Shown: positions 51,081-63,664, counted from the first letter of the stretch. The stretch is 64,000 nt of DNA from Arthrobacter frigidicola (GCA_003602285.1 QZVU01000001.1:620001-684000); one strand, 5' to 3'. Made by a program: numbers and translations. The notes: a model not told the origin generated them from the letters alone.

Positions 51081-52781
51081 ATGACCTCGACTACCCCTGA
51101 CATCAAGCCAAGAAGCCGTGCGGTAACCGACGGAATCGAACGGGCACCCGCACGCGGAATGCTGCGGGCCGTCGGCATGGGCGACGACGATTTCGTCAAG
51201 CCCCAGATCGGCGTTGCCAGTTCCTGGAACGAGATCACCCCCTGCAACCTCTCGCTCAACCGGCTCGCCCAGGGAGCCAAGGAGGGCGTGCACGCAGGCG
51301 GCGGGTTCCCCATGCAGTTCGGCACCATCTCCGTCTCCGACGGCATCTCCATGGGCCACGAGGGGATGCACTTCTCCCTCGTCTCGCGTGAGGTCATCGC
51401 CGACTCGGTCGAGACGGTCATGGAAGCCGAGCGCATCGACGGCTCGGTCCTCCTTGCCGGCTGCGACAAGTCCCTGCCCGGGATGCTCATGGCTGCCGCC
51501 CGCCTCGACCTGGCCAGCGTCTTCCTCTACGCCGGGACGATCATGCCCGGCTGGGTCAAGCTTGAGGACGGCACCGAGAAGGAAGTCACCCTGATCGACG
51601 CGTTCGAAGCCGTCGGTGCCTGCGCCGCCGGGAAGATGTCGGTGGGGGACCTCACCCGCATCGAGAAGGCGATCTGCCCCGGTGAGGGCGCCTGCGGCGG
51701 CATGTACACCGCGAACACCATGGCCTGCATCGGCGAGGCCCTCGGCATGTCCCTCCCCGGCTCCGCCGCTCCGCCCTCGGCGGACCGCCGCCGCGACCAC
51801 TTCGCCCGCCAGTCCGGCGAGGCCGTCGTGAACCTGCTGCGCCTCGGCATCACCGCCCGCGACATCATGACCCGCAAGGCCTTCGAGAACGCCATCGCCG
51901 TCACCATGGCCTTCGGCGGCTCCACAAACGCCGTCCTTCACCTCCTCGCCATCGCCCGCGAGGCCGAGGTCGAGCTCACCCTCGACGACTTCAACCGCAT
52001 CGGCGACCGGATTCCCCACCTGGGCGACCTCAAGCCCTTCGGCCGGTACGTCATGACCGACGTCGACCGGGTCGGTGGCGTCCCCGTCATCATGCGTGCA
52101 CTGCTCGATGCCGGGCTCATCCACGGCGACGCCCTGACCGTCACCGGCAAGACCGTCGCCGAGAACCTCGCTGAGATTAACCCGCCGGACCTCGACGGCA
52201 AGATCCTGCGTGCCATGGACAACCCCGTCCACAAGACCGGCGGCATCAGCATCCTCAAGGGATCCCTTGCCCCCGAAGGCGCCGTGGTGAAGACCGCAGG
52301 GTTCGACGCCTCCATCTTCGAGGGAACCGCCCGCGTGTTCGAACGTGAGCAGGGCGCCCTCGCCGCCCTCGCCGAAGGCACCATCAAGGCCGGCGACGTC
52401 GTCGTCATCCGCTACGAGGGACCCAAGGGCGGCCCGGGCATGCGCGAAATGCTCGCCATCACCGGGGCCATCAAGGGCGCAGGGCTCGGCAAGGACGTCC
52501 TCCTGGTCACCGACGGACGCTTCTCCGGCGGCACCACCGGCCTCTGCATCGGGCACGTGGCCCCCGAGGCGGTCGACGGCGGTCCCATCGCATTCATCCG
52601 CGACGGCGACCACATCCGCGTCGACATCCCCAACAAGAGCTTCGACCTGCTCGTTGACGATGCCGAGCTGGAAGCCCGCAAGGTCGGCTGGGAGCCGCTG
52701 CCGGCCCGTTACACCAAGGGTGTCCTGGCCAAGTACGCGAAGTTGGTCCACTCGGCCTCCGAGGGGGCGTACTGCGGCTAG
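51081..52781 (+). CDS. ilvD: Dihydroxy-acid dehydratase
   Basis: 566 residues. IlvD dehydrates 2,3-dihydroxy-isovalerate and -methylvalerate to the 2-oxo acids of valine and isoleucine. Cluster cysteines are in TPCNLSLN (Cys55), [10 protein letters not shown] (Cys128, with the carbamylated Lys130) and [14 protein letters not shown] (Cys205). [20 protein letters not shown] is the C-terminal signature. It lies upstream of ilvB-ilvN-ilvC but is separated by a hairpin and repeats, so it is probably transcribed on its own. Confidence 0.97.
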   Translation: MTSTTPDIKPRSRAVTDGIERAPARGMLRAVGMGDDDFVKPQIGVASSWNEITPCNLSLNRLAQGAKEGVHAGGGFPMQFGTISVSDGISMGHEGMHFSLVSREVIADSVETVMEAERIDGSVLLAGCDKSLPGMLMAAARLDLASVFLYAGTIMPGWVKLEDGTEKEVTLIDAFEAVGACAAGKMSVGDLTRIEKAICPGEGACGGMYTANTMACIGEALGMSLPGSAAPPSADRRRDHFARQSGEAVVNLLRLGITARDIMTRKAFENAIAVTMAFGGSTNAVLHLLAIAREAEVELTLDDFNRIGDRIPHLGDLKPFGRYVMTDVDRVGGVPVIMRALLDAGLIHGDALTVTGKTVAENLAEINPPDLDGKILRAMDNPVHKTGGISILKGSLAPEGAVVKTAGFDASIFEGTARVFEREQGALAALAEGTIKAGDVVVIRYEGPKGGPGMREMLAITGAIKGAGLGKDVLLVTDGRFSGGTTGLCIGHVAPEAVDGGPIAFIRDGDHIRVDIPNKSFDLLVDDAELEARKVGWEPLPARYTKGVLAKYAKLVHSASEGAYCG

Positions 52782-52790
52782 AACCTCCCA

Positions 52791-52821
52791 AGGGTGCCAC
52801 GCGCTAAGCGCATGGCACCCT
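52791..52821 (+). terminator. Long hairpin after ilvD
   Basis: AGGGTGCCA (52791-52799) pairs with TGGCACCCT (52813-52821), and inside it GCGCT with AGCGC. It begins 10 bases after the ilvD stop. No T-tract. Its 3' arm is also the start of the 84-bp repeat units. Confidence 0.65.
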
Positions 52822-53055
52822 CGGGGCCCTCGGTTCGACGCCTTATTGTGGGTGGCTGGCTAAGTGCCTAAGTCACCAGCCACCCGCTGAAGCGCATGGC
52901 ACCCTCGGGGCCCTCGGTTCGACGCCTTATTGTGGGTGGCTGGCTAAGTGCCTAGGTCACCAGCCACCCGCTGAAGCGCATGGCCCCCTCGGGCCCTCGG
53001 TTCGTCGCCTTACTGCGCGGGGCCGGGTTTGTGCCCACGTCACCAGCCGCGCGCC
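52806..53055. repeat. 84-bp tandem repeat, three units
   Basis: Units begin at 52806, 52890 and 52974 (period 84). Units 1 and 2 differ at one base (A or G in CCTAAGTC/CCTAGGTC). Unit 3 is diverged. Each of the first two contains a perfect 10-bp stem GGGTGGCTGG/CCAGCCACCC with a 16-base loop (52850-52885 and 52934-52969). Unit 3 keeps part of the stem, including a compensatory G-C to C-G change. It occupies most of the 52782-53071 gap. Confidence 0.92.
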
Positions 53056-53077
53056 TCAGATGCACCGCTTCCCTAAT

Positions 53078-53097
53078 CAGTTAGTGTCCACTAACTG
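53078..53097. promoter_or_regulatory. Perfect 9-bp-arm palindrome upstream of the ilvB leader
   Basis: CAGTTAGTG, two bases, CACTAACTG. It partly overlaps a second inverted repeat, CTGGAC/GTCCAG (53095-53111), and a third, CCTTGTC/GACAAGG (53102-53125). Likely operator sites in the ilvBNC promoter region; the regulator is unknown. Confidence 0.55.
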
Positions 53098-53171
53098 GAC
53101 GCCTTGTCCAGTATGTGAGACAAGGGGGAGTGCTGTTGACACTGCACAACCGGTACGAGGAGACTTCAAAT

Positions 53172-53219
53172 ATGCAGTCAGTGAACGTAATCGTCGTCCT
53201 TACCAAGCGCGTGGCCTAA
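53172..53219 (+). CDS. ilvB leader peptide (attenuator)
   Basis: A 15-residue frame, MQSVNVIVVLTKRVA, with GAGGAG nine to ten bases upstream. Seven of 15 residues are Val, Ile or Leu, with VIVVL at 6-10. That is the hallmark of a branched-chain amino acid leader whose ribosome stalls when Val/Ile/Leu-tRNAs are scarce. It precedes the terminator at 53250-53285 and ilvB. The segment GCGCGTG inside it (53207-53213) pairs with CACGCGC (53243-53249), which abuts the terminator stem. Confidence 0.88.
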   Translation: MQSVNVIVVLTKRVA

Positions 53220-53249
53220 AGCCCGACCGGTAGACCCTACGTCACGCGC

Positions 53250-53285
53250 AACCCCTCACCAGCCCACCAGGCGGAGGGGTTTTTT
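53250..53285 (+). terminator. Attenuator terminator before ilvB
   Basis: AACCCCTC (53250-53257) pairs with GAGGGGTT (53274-53281), and the T-tract runs to 53285. It lies between the leader peptide and ilvB: premature termination when branched-chain amino acids are plentiful. The antiterminator pairing could not be settled by eye. Confidence 0.88.
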
Positions 53286-53357
53286 GTTTCCACAGGACAA
53301 ATCGCGCACCAACTGTCCAGCACGTCAATGCAGTACACGTTCCGAAGGAAGTTTCAG

Positions 53358-55238
53358 ATGTCCAAGGGATCGCCCATCAGCCCGGCGCTGATGGCAGCAA
53401 GGCCGGCCGCTCCTGCAGCCCCTGGCAGGGACACTGCCCACCCGGTGCAGGCAAGCGCAGTCCGGGGCCCCAACAACGTTGTGCCCCCCACCGAAATGCT
53501 CGGCTCCTCGGCGATCGTCCGGTCCCTTGAAGAGCTCGGCGTCGACGACATCTTCGGACTTCCCGGCGGAGCCATTCTGCCGACATACGACCCGCTGATG
53601 GCCTCCACGAAGCTCCGCCACATCCTCGTCCGGCATGAGCAGGGCGCGGGGCACGCCGCCCAGGGCTACGCCATGGTCACCGGCCGCCCGGGCGTCTGCA
53701 TCGCCACCTCCGGTCCCGGCGCAACGAACCTCGTCACCGCCATCGCGGACGCCCACATGGATTCGGTGCCCCTGGTCGCCATCACCGGTCAGGTCGCGAG
53801 CGCCGTCATCGGCTCGGACGCCTTCCAGGAGGCGGACATCGTCGGCATCACCATGCCGATCACCAAACACTCCTACCTGGTCACCAATGCCAACGACATC
53901 CCCCGCGTGCTCGCCGAGGCCTTCCACATCGCCTCGACCGGCCGCCCCGGGCCGGTGCTGGTCGATATCGCCAAGGACGCCCAGCAGGGCAAGATGACCT
54001 TCTCCTGGCCGCCGAAGATCGACATCCCCGGCTACCGCACGGTGGTGCGCGGACACTCCAAGCAGGTCCGGGAGGCCGCCCGCCTGATCGCCGGTTCCAC
54101 CCGGCCGGTCTTCTACGTCGGTGGCGGAGTCATCAAGGCCCACGCCGCCGCGGAGCTGAAGGAGCTCGCCGAACTGGTCGGCGCGCCGGTCGTGACCACG
54201 CTCATGGCCCGTGGTGTGTTCCCAGATTCCCACCCCCAGCACGTCGGGATGCCCGGCATGCACGGCTCCGTCTCGGCCGTCACCGCCCTGCAGCAGTCCG
54301 ACCTGCTGATCACCCTGGGCGCACGCTTCGACGACCGGGTCACCGGAGTGCTCTCCAGTTTCGCGCCGGGCGCCAAGGTCATCCACGCGGACATCGACCC
54401 CGCGGAAATTTCCAAGAACCGCACGGCCGACGTGCCCATCGTGGGATCGGTCAAGGAGATCATCCCCGAACTCATCTCCGCCGTCCGCGAGCAGTACGAC
54501 GGCGGGGCAGCCCCCGACATCTCGGCCTGGTGGAACACCATCAACCGGCTCCGCGAGACGTACCCCATCGGCTTCACCCAGCCCGACGACGGGCTCTCGG
54601 CGCCCCAGCAGGTAATCAAGCGCATCGGTGAGCTCACCGGCCCCGAGGGGGTCTATGTCGCGGGCGTCGGCCAGCACCAGATGTGGGCCGCCCAGTTCAT
54701 CCAGTACGAACGCCCGCACGCCTGGCTCAACTCGGGCGGGCTCGGCACCATGGGCTACTCGGTTCCGGCCGCCATGGGCGCCAAGGTCGGCAACCCGGAC
54801 CGGGTGGTCTGGGCTATCGACGGCGACGGCTGCTTCCAGATGACCAACCAGGAACTCGCGACCTGCGTCATCAACAACATCCCGATCAAGGTCGCGGTCA
54901 TCAACAACTCATCGCTCGGCATGGTCCGGCAGTGGCAGACCCTGTTCTATGAGGGCCGGTACTCCAATACCGACCTGAACACCGGGCACGACACCGTGCG
55001 CGTGCCGGACTTCGTCAAGCTTGCCGACGCCTACGGGTGCGTCGGGCTGCGCTGCGAGCGTGACGAGGACATCGACGCCACCATCCAGCAGGCCTTGGCG
55101 ATCAACGACCGGCCCGTCGTCGTCGACTTCGTCGTGAGCCGCGATTCGATGGTGTGGCCGATGGTGCCGTCCGGGGTCAGCAACGACCTCATCCAGATCG
55201 CCCGCAATATGACCCCCGTCTGGGAGCAGGAGGACTAG
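53358..55238 (+). CDS. ilvB: Acetolactate synthase, large (catalytic) subunit
   Basis: 626 residues. Thiamine-diphosphate enzyme making acetolactate or acetohydroxybutyrate. The catalytic Glu is in [19 protein letters not shown]/middle-domain motifs are [14 protein letters not shown] and [11 protein letters not shown], and the TPP motif is [19 protein letters not shown] then INNIP. About 50 N-terminal residues are extra. The start at ATG 53358 has GAAGGAAG; the 53328 ATG is in the post-terminator leader. First structural gene of ilvB-ilvN-ilvC, under the leader-peptide attenuator. Confidence 0.97.
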   Translation: MSKGSPISPALMAARPAAPAAPGRDTAHPVQASAVRGPNNVVPPTEMLGSSAIVRSLEELGVDDIFGLPGGAILPTYDPLMASTKLRHILVRHEQGAGHAAQGYAMVTGRPGVCIATSGPGATNLVTAIADAHMDSVPLVAITGQVASAVIGSDAFQEADIVGITMPITKHSYLVTNANDIPRVLAEAFHIASTGRPGPVLVDIAKDAQQGKMTFSWPPKIDIPGYRTVVRGHSKQVREAARLIAGSTRPVFYVGGGVIKAHAAAELKELAELVGAPVVTTLMARGVFPDSHPQHVGMPGMHGSVSAVTALQQSDLLITLGARFDDRVTGVLSSFAPGAKVIHADIDPAEISKNRTADVPIVGSVKEIIPELISAVREQYDGGAAPDISAWWNTINRLRETYPIGFTQPDDGLSAPQQVIKRIGELTGPEGVYVAGVGQHQMWAAQFIQYERPHAWLNSGGLGTMGYSVPAAMGAKVGNPDRVVWAIDGDGCFQMTNQELATCVINNIPIKVAVINNSSLGMVRQWQTLFYEGRYSNTDLNTGHDTVRVPDFVKLADAYGCVGLRCERDEDIDATIQQALAINDRPVVVDFVVSRDSMVWPMVPSGVSNDLIQIARNMTPVWEQED

Positions 55239-55240
55239 CC

Positions 55241-55753
55241 ATGACCCGTCACACGCTCTCCGTACTCGTCGAGGACGTCCCCGGCGTCCTGACCCGCGTC
55301 GCGAGCCTTTTCGCCCGCCGCGCCTTCAACATCAACTCCCTCGCGGTCGGCCCCACCGAGATTCCCGGCATGTCCAGGATGACCGTCGTGGTCGAGGCGG
55401 AAGGGGACCTGCTCGAGCAGGTCACCAAACAGTTGAACAAGCTCATCAATGTCATCAAGATTGTCGAGCTCACCTCCGAACAGTCGGTGCAGCGTGACCA
55501 CATCCTGGTCAAGGTGCGCGCCGACGCGGCAACCAGGCTGCAGGTCACCCAGGCCGCCGACCTGTTCCGGGCCTCCGTCGTCGACGTGTCCACCGACTCG
55601 TTGATCATCGAGGCCACCGGCACCCCCGAGAAGCTCAGCGCCCTCCTGTCGGTGCTCGAGCCGTTCGGGGTGCGGGAGATCGTCCAGTCCGGCACCCTCG
55701 CAATCAGCCGCGGGGCGAAGTCGATGAGCGATCGGGCGCTCCGCAGCGCCTGA
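55241..55753 (+). CDS. ilvN: Acetolactate synthase, small (regulatory) subunit
   Basis: 170 residues with an N-terminal ACT domain (HTLSVLVEDVPGVLTRVASLF, FNINSLAVGPTE) that binds valine for feedback inhibition, and a C-terminal ALS_ss domain. AGGAGG lies in the ilvB tail. The gene starts two bases after the ilvB stop, so the subunits are made together. Confidence 0.96.
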   Translation: MTRHTLSVLVEDVPGVLTRVASLFARRAFNINSLAVGPTEIPGMSRMTVVVEAEGDLLEQVTKQLNKLINVIKIVELTSEQSVQRDHILVKVRADAATRLQVTQAADLFRASVVDVSTDSLIIEATGTPEKLSALLSVLEPFGVREIVQSGTLAISRGAKSMSDRALRSA

Positions 55754-55793
55754 GCCCGCAACGCCCTTTTCACCCACCAAGTTTTCCAGGTAA

Positions 55794-56840
<1,047 letters not shown>

Positions 56841-56892
56841 GCGACGGGGCAGCCTCCGCTGCCCGCCCCCGCTGGGGAACAATCAGGACACG

Positions 56893-56935
56893 AAGGCCGG
56901 GCTCACTGCTGAGTAACATAGCGGGCCCGGCCTTT
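56893..56935 (+). terminator. Terminator of ilvBNC
   Basis: AAGGCCGGGC/GCCCGGCCTT (56893-56902, 56925-56934), a perfect 10-bp stem followed by TTT, with a 22-base loop. A smaller GGGCAG/CTGCCC hairpin lies just before it near 56847-56863. Confidence 0.75.
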
Positions 56936-56999
56936 CCTGCACCCTAAGCTGGCCGTACACTCCACCCGCCCCGCATTGCAGCAGTGAAGGAACATTTCT

Positions 57000-58589
57000 G
57001 TGGAAAAACCCGTAGTTCTCCTTGCCGAAGAACTCTCGCCCGCCACCGTCGAGGCCCTCGGCCCGGACTTCGAGATCCGGAGCACCGACGGCGCCGACCG
57101 CGCTCAGCTCCTCGCGGCCCTGGGCGACGTCGACGCCGTCCTGATCCGCTCGGCCACCCGAATGGATGCCGAAGCCATCGCGGCCGCGCCGAAGCTCAAG
57201 GTGATCGCTCGGGCCGGGGTGGGTCTGGACAACGTGGACATCAAGGCGGCCACGCACGCCGGCGTAATGGTGGTGAATGCTCCGACCTCGAACATCATCT
57301 CGGCCGCGGAGCTGACCGTGGGGCACATCCTCAGCCTCGCCCGGAACGTTCCGCAGGCCAGTGCGGCGCTCAAGGCGGGAGAGTGGAAGCGCTCCCGCTA
57401 CTCCGGCATCGAGCTTTACGAAAAGAAGATCGGCATCATCGGCCTCGGCCGCATCGGGGCCCTCGTCGCCGCACGCCTTCAGGGATTCGGGACCGAGATC
57501 CTCGCGTACGACCCCTATGTGACCTCCGCGCGGGCCGCCCAGCTGAACGTGCGGCTCGTGACCCTCGACGAGCTCCTCACCGAGGCCGACTTCGTCACCA
57601 TCCACATGCCCAAGACGCCCGAGACCGTCGGCATGCTCGGCGAGGAGGCATTCGCGAAGATGAAGAACAGCGCGTACGTCGTCAACGTCGCCCGGGGCGG
57701 GCTGATCGATGAGCCGGCGCTCCATGCGGCGCTTGAGCGCGGCGAGATCGCCGGCGCAGGCGTCGACGTGTTCGTCACCGAGCCGAGCACCGACCTTCCC
57801 TTCTTCAAGCTCGACAATGTGGTCGTCACCCCGCACCTCGGTGCCTCAACCGCCGAGGCGCAGGAGAAGGCAGGCATCTCGGTTGCGAAGTCGGTCCGGC
57901 TCGCCCTCGCCGGGGAGCTTGTGCCCGATGCCGTCAACGTCGCCGGCGGCATCATCGACCCGGCCGTCCGCCCCGGCATCCCGCTCATGGAGAAGCTCGG
58001 CCGGATCTTCACGGCACTGACCCACGATTCGCTCACCCAGATCGAGGTCGAGGTCGCCGGCGAAATCTCCTCACTGGACGTGAAGGCCCTTGAACTCGCA
58101 GCGCTCAAGGGTGTCTTCACCGACATCGTTTCGGATCAGGTGTCATACGTGAACGCCCCGGTGCTCGCGGAGCAGCGCGGAATCGCCACCCGGCTGACGA
58201 CAACGCCGGAATCGGAGGAATACCGTAACGTCCTGCGGATCCGCGGCGCGCTCTCGGACGGTTCCCAGATCTCGGTTGCCGGAACCCTTACCGGCCCCAA
58301 GCAGATCGAGAAGCTCGTCGGCGTCAACGGGTACGACCTCGAGATTCCGATCAGCGAGCATCTCCTGGTGCTGCTGTACACCGACCGCCCCGGCGTGATC
58401 GGCGCCCTCGGCCGGCTGCTGGGCGAGAAGGACATCAACATCGCGGGCATGCAGGTGGCACGGAACAAGGAGGGCGGCCAGGCGCTGTCCCTGCTCACGC
58501 TCGACAGCGCGGTTCCCCAGGACGTGCTTGACGCCGTCAAGGCCGAGATTGGCGCGACAGTGGCGCGCGAGGTCGACCTGCAGTCCTAG
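57000..58589 (+). CDS. serA: D-3-phosphoglycerate dehydrogenase (long form with ASB and ACT domains)
   Basis: 529 residues. Catalytic residues: Arg in NVARGGLIDEPAL, Glu in VDVFVTEPSTDLPFF and His in VTPHLGASTAEAQEK. NAD motif GLGRIGALVAARL. A C-terminal intervening (ASB) domain and an ACT domain (VLLYTDRPGVIGALGRLLGE) provide serine feedback control, as in mycobacterial SerA. GTG 57000 has GAAGGA eight bases upstream. It follows the ilvBNC terminator and is an independent unit. Confidence 0.97.
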   Translation: MEKPVVLLAEELSPATVEALGPDFEIRSTDGADRAQLLAALGDVDAVLIRSATRMDAEAIAAAPKLKVIARAGVGLDNVDIKAATHAGVMVVNAPTSNIISAAELTVGHILSLARNVPQASAALKAGEWKRSRYSGIELYEKKIGIIGLGRIGALVAARLQGFGTEILAYDPYVTSARAAQLNVRLVTLDELLTEADFVTIHMPKTPETVGMLGEEAFAKMKNSAYVVNVARGGLIDEPALHAALERGEIAGAGVDVFVTEPSTDLPFFKLDNVVVTPHLGASTAEAQEKAGISVAKSVRLALAGELVPDAVNVAGGIIDPAVRPGIPLMEKLGRIFTALTHDSLTQIEVEVAGEISSLDVKALELAALKGVFTDIVSDQVSYVNAPVLAEQRGIATRLTTTPESEEYRNVLRIRGALSDGSQISVAGTLTGPKQIEKLVGVNGYDLEIPISEHLLVLLYTDRPGVIGALGRLLGEKDINIAGMQVARNKEGGQALSLLTLDSAVPQDVLDAVKAEIGATVAREVDLQS

Positions 58590-58640
58590 CAGTACATCCA
58601 GCCCGCACGCTCGACCACGAGCCGTCCCGAAAAGAGGCCG

Positions 58641-59564
58641 ATGACGGTCCACACCCTGCCCGCCGGACGCGGCACGGTCCTCCAGTCGTTCAACCGATCG
58701 GTTCCTCCCGTGCTGGAGGTCGACCCGGGCGACACTGTCATGGTGTCCTCCCTCGACGCCTCGGGCCACCTGGAGGCCCCGACGTCGCCGGGGGAGGCGA
58801 AACCGCTGATGTTCCCGGACCGCCTGGGCCACTGCCTGACCGGCCCCATCGCGGTCCGGGGAGCTGTACCGGGTGACGTGCTCGCGGTGTCCTTCACCGC
58901 CCTGACGCCGGGGGAGTGGGGATGGACGATTGCCGGGCACCGCCGGGACGCCCTCGCCCGTGCCCTCGGGATGGAGGAGGCAGAGCCCCAGTGGCTCCTG
59001 TGGGACCTCGATCCCGGACGGGGCACGGGGGTCAATCAGCTGGGGCATACGGTCGGGCTGAGCCCGTTCCTCGGCGTCGTCGGCATGCCACCCAACGAGC
59101 CGGGGGACTTCCCGACGGTCCCGCCGCGGGCCGCCGGCGGCGGCAATATCGACTGCCGCGAACTCACCGCCGGGTCCGTCCTCTACCTGCCGGTGACCGT
59201 GCCGGGGGCGATGCTGTGCGTGGGCGACGGGCACGCCCGCCAGGGGGACGGGGAAGTGGGCGGGACGGCGATCGAGTGCCCCATGACCTCGGAGCTGGAG
59301 CTGGACCTGGCGGAGGATCCGGCGCTGCAGTCGATCCATGCGGTCACACCCACCGCCCGGATCACTTTCGGTTTCGACTCCGACCTTAACGCCGCCAGCG
59401 CCGAAGCCCTTGGCGCGATGCTGACGTGGATGGAGGCCCTGTACGGGCTGGATCGGACGAAGGCGCTGGCGCTGGCGAGCACCGTGGTCGACCTGCGCGT
59501 CACGCAGATGGCCAATGAGGTGTGGGGCGTCCACGCCGTGCTGGGCCGGGACGCGCTGCGGTGA
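58641..59564 (+). CDS. Acetamidase/formamidase family protein
   Basis: 307 residues. FmdA_AmdA fold: HTLPAGRGTVLQSFNRSVPP, LTGPIAVRGAVPGDVLAVSF, GHTVGLSPFLGVVGMPP and VGDGHARQGDGEVGGTAIEC are typical metal-binding and core segments. Members hydrolyse short amides to ammonia and acid, but related family members are annotated by homology only. AAAGAGG precedes ATG 58641. It lies 51 bases after serA and 67 before metG, so operon membership is unclear. Confidence 0.86.
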   Translation: MTVHTLPAGRGTVLQSFNRSVPPVLEVDPGDTVMVSSLDASGHLEAPTSPGEAKPLMFPDRLGHCLTGPIAVRGAVPGDVLAVSFTALTPGEWGWTIAGHRRDALARALGMEEAEPQWLLWDLDPGRGTGVNQLGHTVGLSPFLGVVGMPPNEPGDFPTVPPRAAGGGNIDCRELTAGSVLYLPVTVPGAMLCVGDGHARQGDGEVGGTAIECPMTSELELDLAEDPALQSIHAVTPTARITFGFDSDLNAASAEALGAMLTWMEALYGLDRTKALALASTVVDLRVTQMANEVWGVHAVLGRDALR

Positions 59565-59619
59565 GCCGCCCCACCCGGGGCACGCCCGGATCGGAATCGG
59601 GTTTCGACGGCGGACAGGG

Positions 59620-59625
59620 TAATTT
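59620..59625 (+). promoter_or_regulatory. Candidate -10 (leaderless) for metG
   Basis: TAATTT six bases before GTG 59632, with no Shine-Dalgarno at a useful distance. The spacing fits a leaderless transcript starting on the GTG. Confidence 0.45.
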
Positions 59626-59631
59626 CGTAGA

Positions 59632-61203
59632 GTGACTTCTCCCGGTTCAAACACTCCGTTCTACATCACCACGGCGATCTCCTACCCCAACGGCGTCCCG
59701 CACATCGGCCACGCCTACGAGACGATCGCCACCGACACCATGGCCCGGTTCAAGCGGCTTGACGGCTATGACGTCCGCTTCCTCACCGGCACGGATGAGC
59801 ACGGGCTGAAGATGCAGCAGACGGCGGACAAGGAAGGCATCCCGGTCCGGGAACTGGCAACGCGTAACGCGAAGGCTTTCCGGGCGATGAACGACTCCCT
59901 CGGAATCTCCTACACGCGTTTTATCCGCACCACCGACGAGGACCACTATGCGGCCGCCTCGGAGATCTGGCGCCGGATGGAAGCGAACGGTGACATCTAC
60001 CTGGGTAAGTATTCGGGCTGGTACTCCGTGAGGGACGAAGCCTTCTGGCCGGAGGACGAGACCGAACTGCGCGAGGACGGCATCCGCTACGCCACGGAGA
60101 CCGATACCGAGGTCACGTGGACCGAGGAGGAAAGCTACTTTTTCCGGTTGGGCTCCTACCAGCAGCGGCTCCTCGACTTCTACGAGAAGAACCCCGAGTT
60201 CGGCGCACCGCAGTCCCGCTTCAATGAGGTCATCAGCTTCGTGCGGGGCGGCCTGCAGGACCTCTCCATCAGCCGCACCACCTTCGAGTGGGGAGTGCCG
60301 GTACCGGGCAATGAGAAGCACGTCATGTATGTCTGGGTGGACGCACTCACCAACTACCTGACCGGTGCCGGGTTCCCGGATACGGAGTCAGAGTCGTTCC
60401 GGAAGTACTGGCCCGCCGACGTCCATGTGATCGGTAAGGACATCTCGCGCTTCCACGCCGTCTACTGGCCGGCGTTCCTCATGTCGGCAGGGCTCGAGCT
60501 GCCCAAACGCGTCATGATCCACGGCCACCTCCACAACAAGGGGGTCAAGATGTCCAAGTCGCTGGGCAACGTGGTCGCACCGCAGGACTGGGTGGAGCAG
60601 TACGGCCTGGACCAGGTCCGCTTCTTCCTCCTGCGCGAGGTTCCCTTCGGCGCGGACGGCTCCTACAGCCACGAGGCGGTGGTGGGCCGGATGAATTCGG
60701 ACTTGGCGAACAACTTCGGCAACCTCGCGCAGCGGTCCCTGTCGATGGTGGCCAAGAACTGCGGCGGGCTTGTGCCCTCACCGGGTCCCTTCACCGAGGC
60801 CGACGCCGCGCTGCTCGCCGACGCCGGGACGCTCCTGGCAACATGCCGGTCGGCCTTCGAGAAGCAGGAGTTCTCCCGTGCGCTGGAGGCGATGTGGACC
60901 GTGCTGGGGGACACGAACGCCTACTTCGCCGAGCAGCAGCCGTGGGTGCTCCGCAAAACCGACCCAGAGCGCATGAACACCGTTCTCTACGTGACCCTTG
61001 AAGTGCTGCGCATCGTCGCAGTGCTGTCCCAGCCGGTGATGCCGACGAGCGCCGCCCAGCTCCTCACGGTGCTGGGACAGGGCGCCTCGGACGGCGACCC
61101 ACTGCGGGCCTTCTCGGCACTCCGGACGGCGCTGCAGCCGGGCACTGAACTGCCTGCCCCTACGCCGATCTTCCCGAAGTACGAGGAGCCGAGCGAGGGG
61201 TAG
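59632..61203 (+). CDS. metG: Methionine--tRNA ligase
   Basis: 523 residues, class I synthetase. Signature HIGH (24-27) in [14 protein letters not shown] and KMSKS (306-310) in [11 protein letters not shown]. The zinc-knob cysteines of E. coli MetG are missing (segment [19 protein letters not shown]), and there is no C-terminal dimer domain: the short, zinc-less bacterial form. GTG start with a probable leaderless promoter. Convergent with the next gene, 19 bases away. Confidence 0.97.
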   Translation: MTSPGSNTPFYITTAISYPNGVPHIGHAYETIATDTMARFKRLDGYDVRFLTGTDEHGLKMQQTADKEGIPVRELATRNAKAFRAMNDSLGISYTRFIRTTDEDHYAAASEIWRRMEANGDIYLGKYSGWYSVRDEAFWPEDETELREDGIRYATETDTEVTWTEEESYFFRLGSYQQRLLDFYEKNPEFGAPQSRFNEVISFVRGGLQDLSISRTTFEWGVPVPGNEKHVMYVWVDALTNYLTGAGFPDTESESFRKYWPADVHVIGKDISRFHAVYWPAFLMSAGLELPKRVMIHGHLHNKGVKMSKSLGNVVAPQDWVEQYGLDQVRFFLLREVPFGADGSYSHEAVVGRMNSDLANNFGNLAQRSLSMVAKNCGGLVPSPGPFTEADAALLADAGTLLATCRSAFEKQEFSRALEAMWTVLGDTNAYFAEQQPWVLRKTDPERMNTVLYVTLEVLRIVAVLSQPVMPTSAAQLLTVLGQGASDGDPLRAFSALRTALQPGTELPAPTPIFPKYEEPSEG

Positions 61204-61221
61204 CAGCCGGGCAACTGCTCC

Positions 61222-61758
61222 CTAGTTTGAGAAGAACCGCTCGACGGCCGTCTCCCGCATGATGCGGGCGACCGTCTGCTGCTGTTCCCGGGCGGCCTTC
61301 AGGAGCCGTTCAAGCTCGGTGGGATCCAGTGCCGGTTCACGCCTGCCGGCGGGCGTGTCAGCCACGAAGAGCAGTGTGTCCCAGAGCGCTTCCTTGCCGC
61401 GCAGGAGGGACTGCAGCGCTTCGAACTCCAGCTGGGCTCCCTCGCCGGATTTCCGCCGCAGGAGGTTGATCGGGTTCACCGACGAGATCAGGGCGCCGCT
61501 GTGGGCTGCCGCCATCTTCAGCCTGCCGGGGCGGTGTCCCAGCGCGTGGATGAGCCGTACGAGTGTGTCACGTTCTACGGAGATGCCGCGCGCCAGGTCG
61601 GCGAGTTCGGCACCGCTTGCCGTGCCGTCCCAGGAACGGCTGGCCGCTTCAAAGAGGCGGACTCCGTTCGTCGCACCCAGCAGATGGGTGTCGAGGTATG
61701 CGAACAGAGTTTCCTTATCGAGGCGCGTCCGGTCGGGCGCCTGCTCGTAATCCTTCAT
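61222..61758 (-). CDS. Helical protein of unknown function, linked to a histidine kinase
   Basis: 178 residues from ATG 61758 (AGAGGA seven bases upstream). Four to five long amphipathic helices: TLFAYLDTHLLGATNGVRLF, LADLARGISVERDTLVRLIH, a Gly/Ser-rich stretch SAAHSGALISSVNP, and LERLLKAAREQQQTVARIMR. The pattern suggests a four-helix bundle (ferritin-like folds are possible) but metal ligands are not evident. It lies 60 bases after the hybrid histidine kinase on the same strand, so possibly co-transcribed and part of its pathway. No family recognised with confidence. Confidence 0.75.
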   Translation of the reverse strand: MKDYEQAPDRTRLDKETLFAYLDTHLLGATNGVRLFEAASRSWDGTASGAELADLARGISVERDTLVRLIHALGHRPGRLKMAAAHSGALISSVNPINLLRRKSGEGAQLEFEALQSLLRGKEALWDTLLFVADTPAGRREPALDPTELERLLKAAREQQQTVARIMRETAVERFFSN

Positions 61759-61818
61759 ATACCCATCCTCTTCGATCCTCGGCAGGGCGCAAATCGGACG
61801 CACCGGCAACGCCGGCCG

Positions 61819-63507
<1,689 letters not shown>

Positions 63508-63664
63508 GGCGTCCCTTCCCCATGTCGCTTGCGCTCACACTATCCGAAGCCCTGTCCAGTGTCAGGCCCAAGCGCGCCGGGTAGATGGGTCGATACCCAG
63601 TTGGAGTTCAAGGTACGCGATTTTCAACCGCCACGTACTTTCCAGCAAGGTAAGCGTAGCAATT

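Noticed and set aside
52806-53055. CRISPR array
   Set aside because: The 84-bp units are contiguous without unique spacers, only three copies, and no cas genes are present.
53136-53141. TTGACA as the -35 of the ilvB promoter
   Set aside because: Seventeen bases downstream lies the leader ribosome site GGAGAC, not a -10 hexamer, and transcription from there would remove the leader start region.
59632-61203. Loss of zinc-binding cysteines in metG as an anomaly
   Set aside because: Zinc-less, short MetRS is a normal bacterial form.
63593-63618. GGGTAT on the minus strand before the 61819-63507 kinase as a SigF promoter
   Set aside because: At 14 bases upstream the hexamer is GCGTAC, only three of six matches to GTTTAA.
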